A stretch of DNA of 17,796 nt. It comes from Clostridia bacterium. GTDB taxonomy: Bacteria > Bacillota > Clostridia > Christensenellales > UBA1242. Of the stretch, positions 7,054-14,624 are shown piece by piece; positions within the stretch are counted from its first letter, which is position 1, and each line of letters begins with the position of its first letter. Under the pieces are notes generated by a model, which had not been told where the DNA came from, ran no database searches, and saw nothing but the letters and a program-made list of their open reading frames with translations. The position numbers and the translations under genes were made by a program. The DNA is taken from assembly GCA_023228225.1 (NCBI GenBank), contig JALOBO010000027.1, forward strand, positions 1 to 17,796, given 5' to 3'.

Positions 7054-7314
7054 CTATATTGAATTTCTTTCCTGTATGATAATTTTGTAACAGCCTTCAC
7101 CGCATTCTCGTTTTACTCTATCTGTTACTTGTTTATCATCTGCACATACTATAAGTGATTTCTTATCTTTTGCAACCAAGATTGGCATAAATGGCTTTCC
7201 GAAATACATGTTAATTTCATCAGCCAAATCATACATTGATTTTTTTATTTCAACCTTTTCTGTTACAAATGTTTCTTCACTCGTGTAATCTAATGTTATA
7301 AATTCTTCTTCCAT
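7054..7314 (-). CDS. Small hypothetical protein
   Basis: 86 residues, alpha/beta-looking, with alternating hydrophobic strands (FMPILVA, SLIVCA, YKIIIQ) and two cysteines (CGEGC). No family recognised and no tag. It sits between two regulatory-looking spacers: the double hairpin at 7359-7416 upstream and the promoter at 7001-7015 downstream. The leader before ATG 7314 is A-rich. Confidence 0.7.
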   Translation of the reverse strand: MEEEFITLDYTSEETFVTEKVEIKKSMYDLADEINMYFGKPFMPILVAKDKKSLIVCADDKQVTDRVKRECGEGCYKIIIQERNSI

Positions 7315-7358
7315 TTTGTTTCTTTTAATGAACTTTTATTTTTTGAATATACAACTAC

Positions 7359-7416
7359 AATATCCATCTATTTGTTAACGATACGATCTTTAGATATCGT
7401 TTAATGAATGGATATT
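7359..7416. repeat. Double inverted repeat overlapping a stop codon
   Basis: A 9-bp outer stem (AATATCCAT at 7359-7367 with ATGGATATT at 7408-7416) encloses a 7-bp inner stem (AACGATA at 7377-7383 with TATCGTT at 7395-7401). The outer stem overlaps the stop of 7415-7648. No T-run follows on the minus strand, so it is not a classic terminator; it may be an RNA processing or stability element. Confidence 0.6.
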
Positions 7417-7648
7417 ATTCAGTTGCTGTTTTTGCTTTTTCTTCCATCATTTCTTTCATGATGTAGTAAATATCGTATAAAACATTCACTTGTAAATAAC
7501 TATCAGTATTTTGTGGTGCTACATTTAAAAACTTTATTGTAGGTATCTGTTCTTTTTCGATTACTTTTGAATTATTCACTAGATCATAAAACTTTTTGAA
7601 TTTTTCTAGTTCATATTCTTGAATCCATATAGTTACTGTCATATACAT
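7415..7648 (-). CDS. Small hypothetical protein at the end of the glycosyltransferase operon
   Basis: 77 residues, no recognised domain. It begins with a short strand (MTVTIWIQ) and ends in a charged helix. Met3 at 7642 is an equally possible start. It follows the glycosyltransferase gene by 6 bases, so it is probably co-transcribed, and its stop lies in the hairpin at 7359-7416. Confidence 0.65.
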   Translation of the reverse strand: MYMTVTIWIQEYELEKFKKFYDLVNNSKVIEKEQIPTIKFLNVAPQNTDSYLQVNVLYDIYYIMKEMMEEKAKTATE

Positions 7649-7654
7649 AATTTA

Positions 7655-8443
7655 TTAGATTAAAGGTTTTGCTGTTCTTGGTTTTGCTTGTTTTGCTTCG
7701 TTTTCTTCTTCAGTAACAACGCCATGTACTAAGTCAAGATCGTTTCTGAAATAGAATCCACGTGTTTCGCGTGTACCTATGTCTGACTGACATGCCGCTT
7801 GACCGCATAATGTTTCATTGCACATAAATGGATGATGCTTCTTATGAAATTTTGATACACTTGAACAAAGAAATTCGTCAATGTGTTTATATTCATTTGC
7901 TGCCTTTTCACCCCACTTTATAAATTCATCATACAATTGTTCTTGTATTCCCCATGCACCTAACGCATGTATAAATTCGATTCTGTACGAATGCAAACTG
8001 TAACGTTCAGACCATTTGCCTTTTTGTTGATGTGCAGCCAAACGGCCACCTGCTAAAAACAAAAATCCCCAATCGTCAGGTAATTCATTTAGATATGTTT
8101 CAACTTTTTCATTAAAATTATCAAGAAATTCAACATCATCCTCGAATACTAAAATTTGTTTATAGCCTCTACGTTTTGCTTCCTTTACAACATTTGTCAT
8201 ACTAGTTGCACAACCTTTTCTGCCGAACGGCAATTGCGCCTCTAACTTTTGACGAGTCGTAAATCCTTCCATGGAATTTGTTTTTTGCCATTCAGCAAAT
8301 TCGATATTGCCATCATGCGCTTCAAAGAACTCAAAGTTTATTCCGTGCAAATCCATTTCTTTTTGACAATGTTCAGCCCTATCTGGACGTCTTTTCAAAT
8401 TAACAACGAATACGTTGTTGAAAAATTTGTTTATGTAATGCAT
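7655..8443 (-). CDS. Glycosyltransferase family 25-like protein
   Basis: 262 residues. The N-terminus has the family hallmark VFVVNLKRRPDR (11-22), followed by a GRKGC segment near 74-78 that corresponds to the conserved G..GC..S region, and a FEDDV motif with E101-D102-D103, the sugar-nucleotide/metal-binding acidic cluster. These are typical of GT25, the lipopolysaccharide/procollagen galactosyltransferase-like family. The C-terminus ends in a basic, alanine- and threonine-rich tail. It starts 1 base after the stop of the second glycosyltransferase-like gene (8445-9767). Acceptor is unknown: modified phage DNA, virion protein and host surface glycan are all possible. Confidence 0.85.
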   Translation of the reverse strand: MHYINKFFNNVFVVNLKRRPDRAEHCQKEMDLHGINFEFFEAHDGNIEFAEWQKTNSMEGFTTRQKLEAQLPFGRKGCATSMTNVVKEAKRRGYKQILVFEDDVEFLDNFNEKVETYLNELPDDWGFLFLAGGRLAAHQQKGKWSERYSLHSYRIEFIHALGAWGIQEQLYDEFIKWGEKAANEYKHIDEFLCSSVSKFHKKHHPFMCNETLCGQAACQSDIGTRETRGFYFRNDLDLVHGVVTEEENEAKQAKPRTAKPLI

Positions 8444-8444
8444 A

Positions 8445-9767
8445 TTATTGAAATTTTTGTTTTACGATTTCTTTCCAATTTTCTTTATATTCGTCAATCT
8501 TAAAGTGATTCCATAACTCTTTTAAGATTGCTTGTCTTTCTTCTTCGTGTTCATTAAAGTATTTAACACGTTCTTCGATATCTTTATGATTTGAAACAAC
8601 AATCTTATCCTGTATGCTTTTTGGTATTCCAATAAATTCAGGATCATACTCGCAAGTTATTAATGGCAGTATTCCCAGATATGTATAAAAAACAGGTCTT
8701 GGGTTTAATGAGTCACTAAAAGATACGCATTTCAAAACAATGCCATATTTGTATTCTGCCAATGTTTTCCGAACATCTTTCGTGTACATATGGCCTTTGT
8801 GCATCGGATGCTTTTTAATTTGTTCAACAAGTTCACCAAATAATTCGTTTGCTTTTGTTGCTGCAGACTGTCCGTAATGACTATTTACTTGTTTTTCTGT
8901 CATGAACAAACCGTTTGCTTTTATAGGAATCCACATTGAACTATTTGTAAGATTCAAATCTTTAAAGTATTTATCCCACATATCTTTTCGATGTCCTTTT
9001 GAATGCAGTATAGTTCCTACATAAAATAAATCTTTTGTTTTAGTAGTATCAACATTTCCAAATACGTTTTCCTCGTGTGTAATATGTTGCAAATGAGCAA
9101 TTGGAAATTCCTCGAATTTTCGAGTACCGCGATTATCATCAGCAAAATAAAACCGTTTTTGTGGAATTCCATAGTAATCGAAAATTTCCAAAAAAGCTGC
9201 AGGGTCAACACTAAAACTGTAAAGACATTTCAACGGTTTTTTATCATGAAAGTATTTCACAACATTGATGAACATGTTTTTTGTGTACATTGAGAATGCA
9301 AGCAAAGAAACTCTATTATCATAATTAGAACAAACTTGTTCAATTGCTTTTTTTCTTAAATCAATTTCAGATGTATTGTTTCCTACATAATCATGAAATT
9401 CATTTTGTAAGTATTGCAAATTACCAGTTGGGTCAAGTTCTTTCGATATATATGAAGTTAACGGCAATATGTAATAAATATCATTTGCGAATAAAATTCT
9501 GTCTAAAGTAAATGGGAATGAATTATCAAATTCTCTAGTAAGAATTTTAAGATTGTGTACTGCATTATCTTTATTCTCTGCTTTTCTTTTGAATTCTTTA
9601 CCGTTTATTTGTTTATATCTTGTAAGATTATACGTATAAAAATTTGACATTCCATTAGGAATTGTTTTATCAGATTCTTCACCGATAAAAACAAGATTAT
9701 ACATTTCAGATAAAACTGTTACGATTTCTCGAACAAATCCGAAGTTAATGTTAAAATCGGATAGCAT
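8445..9767 (-). CDS. Glycosyltransferase-like protein (GT-B type), N-terminus out of frame
   Basis: The intact frame gives 440 residues from ATG 9767, but that Met is probably internal. Upstream in the same frame the translation continues sensibly to about 9854 (a strand LKLFVCANPKPLDPSKET), and a good ATG at 9904 is in another frame, joined through a 12-A run. The full protein would be about 486 residues. The C-terminal part has SDSLNPRPVFYTYLG followed by LPLITCEYDPEF, resembling the donor-binding end of GT-B/CgeB-like glycosyltransferases, where the equivalent segment reads like RxFE..A.G. No clear catalytic residue can be named by eye. Operon with the GT25 gene supports a glycosylation role. 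Confidence 0.6.
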   Translation of the reverse strand: MLSDFNINFGFVREIVTVLSEMYNLVFIGEESDKTIPNGMSNFYTYNLTRYKQINGKEFKRKAENKDNAVHNLKILTREFDNSFPFTLDRILFANDIYYILPLTSYISKELDPTGNLQYLQNEFHDYVGNNTSEIDLRKKAIEQVCSNYDNRVSLLAFSMYTKNMFINVVKYFHDKKPLKCLYSFSVDPAAFLEIFDYYGIPQKRFYFADDNRGTRKFEEFPIAHLQHITHEENVFGNVDTTKTKDLFYVGTILHSKGHRKDMWDKYFKDLNLTNSSMWIPIKANGLFMTEKQVNSHYGQSAATKANELFGELVEQIKKHPMHKGHMYTKDVRKTLAEYKYGIVLKCVSFSDSLNPRPVFYTYLGILPLITCEYDPEFIGIPKSIQDKIVVSNHKDIEERVKYFNEHEEERQAILKELWNHFKIDEYKENWKEIVKQKFQ

Positions 9768-9904
9768 AAAACTATTTTTAGTTATAATACCTAATGTTTC
9801 TTTTGAAGGATCTAACGGTTTAGGATTCGCGCATACAAATAATTTTAATGTATTTTTTTTTTTTCTTCTGGTTCTGGTGCGTCAAATAAACTTTTGCTTT
9901 TCAT
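9768..9904 (-). other. Frameshifted 5' segment of the 8445-9767 gene (12-A run at 9853-9864)
   Basis: ATG 9904 opens MKSKSLFDAPEPEEKKK and then meets a stop at 9845-9847. A -1 shift (or one extra A) in the run 9853-9864 lets the frame continue as NTLKLFVCANPKPLDP and join the main ORF with no stop. Causes could be a homopolymer error in the sequence, ribosomal or transcriptional slippage, or phase variation. Confidence 0.75.
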
Positions 9905-9933
9905 ATAATTGAAATGATGAATCTATTAAATTT

Positions 9934-9947
9934 GTTTATTATATACA
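9934..9947 (-). promoter_or_regulatory. Late-type promoter box for the glycosyltransferase operon
   Basis: The minus strand reads TATATAATAAAC, 30 bases upstream of ATG 9904. Its position supports ATG 9904, not 9767, as the true start of the gene. Confidence 0.45.
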
Positions 9948-9977
9948 TTAATGATGTTTAGTTTTAAAAAGAAAGCA

Positions 9978-10010
9978 TAAAAAAACCTGGAACTTTAAGA
10001 ATTCCAGGTT
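9978..10010 (-). terminator. Intrinsic terminator after 10017-10517
   Basis: 9-bp stem AACCTGGAA (9984-9992) with TTCCAGGTT (10002-10010), followed on the minus strand by a T-run and then ATGC. It lies directly after the stop of 10017-10517. Confidence 0.85.
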
Positions 10011-10016
10011 TCAATA

Positions 10017-10517
10017 TTACTTCATTATGTTTACAAACTTTCTGAAAAGTTTTTCTAATAAATCACCTGTTACTCTAACGTCTAATTTGTTTTGTTTATA
10101 CGTAACTGTTTCTCTTTCGTAATCAGTATTTTTGAAACTCCAAGCAGAAGGCGCAGTTGAACCCATTGCTTTTGCAAATCCTTCGATATCTTGAGGTTTA
10201 GCACGTGTAACAGTTAATGTTACTTGTTTGTTTTCAAAAATTTCAGAATCAATACCTACGTATATTCCTCTTTCAGATACACCAGAAATTGAATATGCGT
10301 CAAGATCTTGATATACTTCTAAATCAAATTCATTAAATAAATTTGTAATAGTAACCCATAAAGCAACTTCTCTATCTGTTGGTTCTAATGGTTCATCTTC
10401 ATTAACTTCATTGAAGTTTTTTGCAACTTTTTGTGCATTCCAATTAAATGTTTTTCCTTCGTTTAATTGTTTTGATTCATTGATGTATTCATCAAGTGTT
10501 GGTACTCTGTTTGCCAT
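10017..10517 (-). CDS. Capsid-targeted internal protein candidate
   Basis: 166 residues beginning MANRVPTLDEYINES followed by KQLNEG, so INE and LNE sites follow E14 and E20. The tag is a divergent version: Ala-Asn replaces Lys-Gln and Tyr replaces Phe11. The body is soluble and acidic with strands (GIYVGID, QVTLTVTRA, KLDVRVTG) and no family I recognise. It is second in a two-gene operon with 10522-11643 (4-base gap) and is closed by the terminator at 9978-10010. Confidence 0.85.
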   Translation of the reverse strand: MANRVPTLDEYINESKQLNEGKTFNWNAQKVAKNFNEVNEDEPLEPTDREVALWVTITNLFNEFDLEVYQDLDAYSISGVSERGIYVGIDSEIFENKQVTLTVTRAKPQDIEGFAKAMGSTAPSAWSFKNTDYERETVTYKQNKLDVRVTGDLLEKLFRKFVNIMK

Positions 10518-10521
10518 GTTT

Positions 10522-11643
10522 TTATTTATTTATTTTATCTAATTCTGTTTTTGTTTCTTTCATTTTCTTTTGCATGTCTTTCATATCATCTAAAGACTTC
10601 GAAGATTCTAGTTTTAATTTATTTATTTTCGTATCAATTGAATTTTTATCTGTAGCAGTTTCTTTTTCTTTTTCTAATTCTGCTATCTTACTATCAATAC
10701 CTTGTTTATACTTCATTTCATCTTCAATATTCTTGCTGAAATCTTTAATCGTTGATTCCAATTCGGCAATTTTATCTGCTTTTTTTGTTTCTGCTGGATT
10801 AGCATCAGCAGGTTTAGCATCAGCAGGTTTAGCATCAGCAGGTTTAGTGTCAGCAGGTTTAGCATTCGCTTTCTTTTTGCCAACGATAACAGTTTTTCCT
10901 TGTTTATCTTGTAGTGATATTACGTCGTAATCGCCTGAATCAATTTGTTCTTTAGAAACAGGAACAAATCCATTTTCTTTAGCAGCTGCAACTTTATCTA
11001 CTTTAGATTCTTCTTTTTGTTGTGCTGCTAATGTTTCGTCAGCTTTCTTTGCTTGATTTTGCAAATTTTTGTATGTATTTTCAAGGTCGCTATATTCTGA
11101 ATCGCTATACATACCTTTTGCAACTGTTCGTACTTTAGTAAGTGCTGCTAATTTTGCTTTTGTTTTATACATGCCTAACACATTATCAACGCCGTATCGT
11201 TTTGCAATTTCTTCCATACGATCTTCGATTGCTGATACTGCATCACCGTCTGCAGTGACTTTTATTTTTTGTGCTTCTGTTGCATGATTTCGTTGGTCCT
11301 GGTCCATTTTCTCCCATCTTGGAGTTTTCTTTAATTTCATTAATTCAATTGGCGCCATTTTCCATGCAAGATACGCATTTGCATATTTCTTTACATTATT
11401 TTTCAATTTTGTTTTGCCAATCATTCTCATAAAAAAGTTGGAACCACCTTCAGCCTCATTTAAAGGTAAAAACATTTCGTCTGCAATATTTGAAATTTCG
11501 CATTCTGTTATAAATTCTTCAATATTGTTGTCCCATACGAATGCATTATACTGTTCGTTAATCGACCCTAATAATTCGCTTTCTTTTATAAAAACGTTAG
11601 CTATAAATAATTCCTTACCTTTTGTGTAATCAGTATATTTCAT
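10522..11643 (-). CDS. Coiled-coil protein with Lys-Pro-Ala-Asp repeats; scaffold/internal-protein candidate
   Basis: 373 residues, strongly charged and helical. The N-terminus lacks the standard tag but has (I/L)xE sites: INE at 28-30 and LNEA around 61-64, so a long propeptide is possible. A low-complexity linker of AKPAD-type repeats lies at about residues 262-282 and is followed by a Lys/Glu-rich coiled coil to the end. T4-like prohead core proteins (gp22, gp67, gp68) are similarly helical, charged and cleaved, but I see no alignable motif, so this is only a suggestion. It leads an operon with the tagged gene 10017-10517. A promoter box is at 11652-11670. Confidence 0.75.
   Translation of the reverse strand: MKYTDYTKGKELFIANVFIKESELLGSINEQYNAFVWDNNIEEFITECEISNIADEMFLPLNEAEGGSNFFMRMIGKTKLKNNVKKYANAYLAWKMAPIELMKLKKTPRWEKMDQDQRNHATEAQKIKVTADGDAVSAIEDRMEEIAKRYGVDNVLGMYKTKAKLAALTKVRTVAKGMYSDSEYSDLENTYKNLQNQAKKADETLAAQQKEESKVDKVAAAKENGFVPVSKEQIDSGDYDVISLQDKQGKTVIVGKKKANAKPADTKPADAKPADAKPADANPAETKKADKIAELESTIKDFSKNIEDEMKYKQGIDSKIAELEKEKETATDKNSIDTKINKLKLESSKSLDDMKDMQKKMKETKTELDKINK
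10801..10860 (-). repeat. Four tandem 15-bp coding repeats
   Basis: Three exact units AGCATCAGCAGGTTT and a fourth differing at two bases (AGTGTCAGCAGGTTT). On the minus strand they code for the KPADA/T linker of the coiled-coil protein. In-frame copy-number change by slippage is likely between strains. Confidence 0.9.
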
Positions 11644-11651
11644 TGAAACTT

Positions 11652-11670
11652 TATTTTATTATATATTCAT
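11652..11670 (-). promoter_or_regulatory. Late-type promoter box for 11643-10017
   Basis: The minus strand reads ATGAATATATAATAAAATA. It is the shared motif with a TAA inserted. It lies just upstream of ATG 11643 in the divergent spacer 11644-11743. Confidence 0.5.
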
Positions 11671-11704
11671 AAATATAATTAAGTTTTAAACTTTTTACCT
11701 TTTA

Positions 11705-11716
11705 TGTATATAAATT
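11705..11716 (+). promoter_or_regulatory. Late-type promoter box for the plus-strand cassette
   Basis: The plus strand reads TGTATATAAATT, the same GTATATAAATT form found on the minus strand at 17496-17509. It lies 28 bases upstream of ATG 11744, with an A-rich leader and no Shine-Dalgarno. Confidence 0.5.
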
Positions 11717-11743
11717 ATACAAAAATATACTTAAAAGAAACAT

Positions 11744-12346
11744 ATGATTTACTTTACATCAGACACACACTTCGGTGATGACCGTTTAAATTTGTACGGC
11801 AGAGATCTTGTTTGTAAAACATCAGAGGAAATGGATAACTTAATCATCGACAATTGGAATTCAATTGTTACTGATGATGATACAGTTTATCATTTAGGTG
11901 ATGTTGCAATGAACGAAGAATCTTTAAAACAAGTTTTAAAACTTAACGGAAAAAAGATTTTAATCAAAGGAAACTATGATGATAAAATTGCAGATGAAGT
12001 TCTTTTGCAATATTTTTCAGCAGTTCATAAGAATCTTGTTGTTGAACATGGCGCAAAATCAATTCCCCAAAAATTACTTTTCTTAAATCATTATCCAACA
12101 AAGGCAGATGATATGATGTTCAATATAGTTGGACATATTCATGGCTTATGGAAAGTACAAAGAAATACAATAAACGTTGGTTGTGACGCTTGGCACTTTA
12201 AACCTATTTCAATGGATTTAGTTTTATTTAGTATAAATGGCATTAACAAATTTTATGACCAAAATGTATTTGCTGGCGAAATAATTGCAAATTTAAAATA
12301 TGCACCTAAAGAATCTCTAGAATCTATTAAAACATTAATATCATGA
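11744..12346 (+). CDS. Calcineurin-like metallophosphoesterase
   Basis: 200 residues with all the metal-site motifs in order: D7 and H9 (SDTHFGD), D53 (HLGDVA), N77 and D79 in GNYD (the usual GNHD with Tyr for His), H116 (NHYP), and H131/H133 (GHIHG). The change of GNHD to GNYD alters the second catalytic His position; such variants occur in the family but may affect activity. Small phosphoesterases of this kind are common in large phages. The next gene starts within its stop (4-base ATGA overlap), so the two are translationally coupled. Substrate unknown. Confidence 0.9.
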   Translation: MIYFTSDTHFGDDRLNLYGRDLVCKTSEEMDNLIIDNWNSIVTDDDTVYHLGDVAMNEESLKQVLKLNGKKILIKGNYDDKIADEVLLQYFSAVHKNLVVEHGAKSIPQKLLFLNHYPTKADDMMFNIVGHIHGLWKVQRNTINVGCDAWHFKPISMDLVLFSINGINKFYDQNVFAGEIIANLKYAPKESLESIKTLIS

Positions 12347-12873
12347 AAGTAATTCGACCACTTGACGAAACAACAAACAAACCTACTATATTTTTAGCAG
12401 GTCCTATCCAATCTGCACCAGATTGGCATTCAGTTGCAATTAAAAATTTTGAACAACTACATGAATACGTATCTAATGTAGAATTCGATATTGCATCACC
12501 AAAAATGCTAAATAAACCCGAAGAATTTTATTACGATAAACAGGTTGCGTGGGAAAGTAAAAATTTAGCAAATGCTGCAGCTGGCGGCGTTATTTTGTTT
12601 TGGTTAGCAAATCCTATTCCAGAAGAACTTGACCCAAGTAGAAGTTACGCACAAACAACAAGGTTTGAAATTGCTGAATGGTTTGGAAAAGCAAATTACA
12701 ATAAAGGAATCAAATTGGCAATTGGTGCTGAACCTGGTTTTCACGGAGTTCGTTATATAAAACAACGTTTTGCTGATGATTTAGGTATTCCGGTTTTCGA
12801 TAATTTGAAAGATACTTGCATACATGCAATTAAATTATTAAATGAAAACTATCCGGGCGATTTGATATTTTAA
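12343..12873 (+). CDS. Nucleoside 2-deoxyribosyltransferase-like protein
   Basis: 176 residues. The N-terminal strand and loop TIFLAGPI (15-22), a following tryptophan (W28), the GGVILFWLANP segment (81-91) and TRFEIAEW (106-113, with candidate catalytic Glu109) match the nucleoside 2-deoxyribosyltransferase fold. These enzymes move or hydrolyse the base of deoxynucleosides or nucleotides; relatives act on modified nucleotides. Fold call is good, substrate is not known. It is coupled to the metallophosphoesterase by a 4-base overlap and ends at the terminator 12878-12917. Confidence 0.8.
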   Translation: MKVIRPLDETTNKPTIFLAGPIQSAPDWHSVAIKNFEQLHEYVSNVEFDIASPKMLNKPEEFYYDKQVAWESKNLANAAAGGVILFWLANPIPEELDPSRSYAQTTRFEIAEWFGKANYNKGIKLAIGAEPGFHGVRYIKQRFADDLGIPVFDNLKDTCIHAIKLLNENYPGDLIF

Positions 12874-12877
12874 AACA

Positions 12878-12917
12878 AAAAAAAGGGAACTTAAATTAAT
12901 TTAAGTTCCCTTTTTTT
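12878..12917. terminator. Bidirectional terminator between convergent operons
   Basis: A perfect palindrome (GGGAACTTAAATT and its complement, 12885-12910) flanked by an A-run and a T-run. It serves both the plus-strand cassette and the minus-strand tagged operon ending at 12933. Confidence 0.9.
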
Positions 12918-12932
12918 ATGCGTTTATTTTAA

Positions 12933-13199
12933 TTAACTAACTCGTAAACCTTCTGCTTTTTTCTGTTCAATAAAAGCATTCATTTCTTCTTCAGTATCAA
13001 ATAATTCAGCAGTAATATATCCGTATGATGGATTTTCAGCAGTTTTAATATCTTTTGCTGACATTTGTCCACGAACCATGTAATATGGATTTTTAAGTTG
13101 TGGATTATCTCTTCGCAAAACAACAAACTTTTGTTTTGCTTTTGCTTCGTTTATGTTTTCATTAATGAAAACGTCTAATGTAGGTATTCTCTTTTCCAT
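12933..13199 (-). CDS. Small capsid-targeted internal protein candidate
   Basis: 88 residues starting MEKRIPTLDVFINEN then INEAKA; cleavage is predicted after E14 or E18. The mature part (about 70 residues) is basic at first (KAKQKFVVLRRD) and has a small alpha/beta-looking body (YYMVRG, YGYITAELF, EEEMNAFIEQ). No known family. It is the last gene of the eight-gene tagged operon, 9 bases after 13209-13457, and is closed by the terminator at 12878-12917. Confidence 0.85.
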   Translation of the reverse strand: MEKRIPTLDVFINENINEAKAKQKFVVLRRDNPQLKNPYYMVRGQMSAKDIKTAENPSYGYITAELFDTEEEMNAFIEQKKAEGLRVS

Positions 13200-13208
13200 C
13201 GTTTATTT

Positions 13209-13457
13209 TTATTTTAACCCTCGTCTTTCAACTTCTAGTTTAACAAGATTTCTTTGAAAGTCAAGTGGCGTATTCGGTATAGGATTATCTTTTGAATTAT
13301 ACCATATCATTAAAGTTTCATCACTTAACTTTCTTATTTGTGTTTTGTATTCGGCTGGTGTCCAATCATCACCAAGCCATCCTAACGAACGAAGTATTTT
13401 TGTTAAATTTGAAGATTCGTTAATGAATTCATCAAACTTCGGTATTCTCTTTTCCAT
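13209..13457 (-). CDS. Small capsid-targeted internal protein candidate
   Basis: 82 residues starting MEKRIPKFDEFINES, cut predicted after E14. The remainder is short and basic, with a WLGDDWTPAEYKTQIRKL segment and a helical C-terminus. Unrecognised. Its ATG overlaps the stop of 13457-14620 by one base (TAATG), suggesting translational coupling. Confidence 0.85.
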   Translation of the reverse strand: MEKRIPKFDEFINESSNLTKILRSLGWLGDDWTPAEYKTQIRKLSDETLMIWYNSKDNPIPNTPLDFQRNLVKLEVERRGLK

Positions 13458-14620
13458 TATTCGCCTTTATCTTTTTTAATTGCGGCTGCAACTGTATGAA
13501 CTGCAGTTTCTGCTATTGTTGTTAAAAATAATCCTTTAGATACTAATTCCAAAGTATGTAATATCCATCCAATTCCTGGTATCAATACAATGATACTTGC
13601 AGCAATTGCTGTTTCTCCTAAATGTTCAATCATGCCAGCAACACCATGTTCTAAAACATAGCCGGCAAGAATTCCAAACAATGTTCCCATAAACACAAAT
13701 TCAAATGGTCCTGGCGCGCCAATATATTTTGTTAACATTTGAGATGCCTTTTCAAACGCGTTGTTTGCATTTTTTGCAACAAATGCTTCAGCATGATGCA
13801 TCCAAGTAAACGGAGGGAATTTTGTTAATTTTTTTGCAATTGATGATACTAATGGCAAATGAATTGTTCCATGCCCGTCAGATTCAAATACGTCATATCC
13901 TTCAGTAATCAATTCAGCCATTGATAAGTATACAGCTTTTTCCATTATGTATTCAATTGATTCATTTGTTTTTGTTGCTGCTGTAATTCCTTGTGTCATT
14001 GTTTTTGCAGCATCACCTGTAAAATATTGAATCGTATGTTTACACATTGCTCCAAGATTCTTTATTTCTTCTGATGTTTTATCAACACCATGTTTATGAA
14101 TTTTTGGAGTTGCTGATTCAATAATTTTATCCTTCAATGGCGCATATTTAGATTGCGTTTGGTTATAAATCCATGCCCATGCTTTCTTTAAAAATGTTGC
14201 AATTGTATTTGAAATAACTTTAACTAATCCAGTAATATCTGAACCTATTTTAATAAGTACTTCTTGTGTTTTCGATAACGCAGATTTTCCTTTTTCTTTT
14301 GCAGTTTCAATTGCTGCAGCTGCTTTATCTTTCCATTTTTGCGCTAAACTTTCGCCAGCTTCATTAATTGATAAACACCATTCATAAACAGCGTTTTCAT
14401 TTAACGTTCCTTCAAATAAATCGTTTGTTCCGTTATTTTCTTTAATAATAACAAGTACAGATTTTTCAAGTTCGTTTAGGATTATTGACTTTTCTGACAA
14501 CAAAGATTCGATTAATTTTTCTTTGTGGTCTATTTGAATGAATTTATCATAATCTTTTTGAATTGCAATAAACGCATTCTCGTTTACATATTCGTTTAAT
14601 GTAGGTATTCTATGTTTCAT
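13457..14620 (-). CDS. Large capsid-targeted protein with hydrophobic, probably membrane-inserting C-terminus
   Basis: 387 residues beginning MKHRIPTLNEYVNEN. Further (I/L)xE sites occur, including SINEAGES near residues 84-91, so a longer N-terminal piece may be removed. The middle is amphipathic and lysine/alanine-rich (KDKAAAAIETAKEKGK). From about residue 303 to 380 the sequence is markedly hydrophobic, with two to three possible membrane helices (FVFMGTLFGILAGYVL; IAASIIVLIPGIGWILHTL; GLFLTTIAETAVHTVAAAI), and it ends in a basic KKDKGE. A soluble packaged form that inserts into the host membrane after ejection would fit, but no homologue is recognised. It is the largest gene of the tagged operon. 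Confidence 0.85.
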   Translation of the reverse strand: MKHRIPTLNEYVNENAFIAIQKDYDKFIQIDHKEKLIESLLSEKSIILNELEKSVLVIIKENNGTNDLFEGTLNENAVYEWCLSINEAGESLAQKWKDKAAAAIETAKEKGKSALSKTQEVLIKIGSDITGLVKVISNTIATFLKKAWAWIYNQTQSKYAPLKDKIIESATPKIHKHGVDKTSEEIKNLGAMCKHTIQYFTGDAAKTMTQGITAATKTNESIEYIMEKAVYLSMAELITEGYDVFESDGHGTIHLPLVSSIAKKLTKFPPFTWMHHAEAFVAKNANNAFEKASQMLTKYIGAPGPFEFVFMGTLFGILAGYVLEHGVAGMIEHLGETAIAASIIVLIPGIGWILHTLELVSKGLFLTTIAETAVHTVAAAIKKDKGE

Positions 14621-14624
14621 ATTT

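Noticed and set aside
10801..10860. CRISPR-like array
   Set aside because: The 15-bp units are directly tandem with no spacers and encode an in-frame peptide repeat.
10496..10930. Plus-strand 144-residue ORF with repeated ASAGL units
   Set aside because: It is the antisense shadow of the KPAD repeat in the coiled-coil gene at 10522-11643, which has a promoter, a terminator and operon context.
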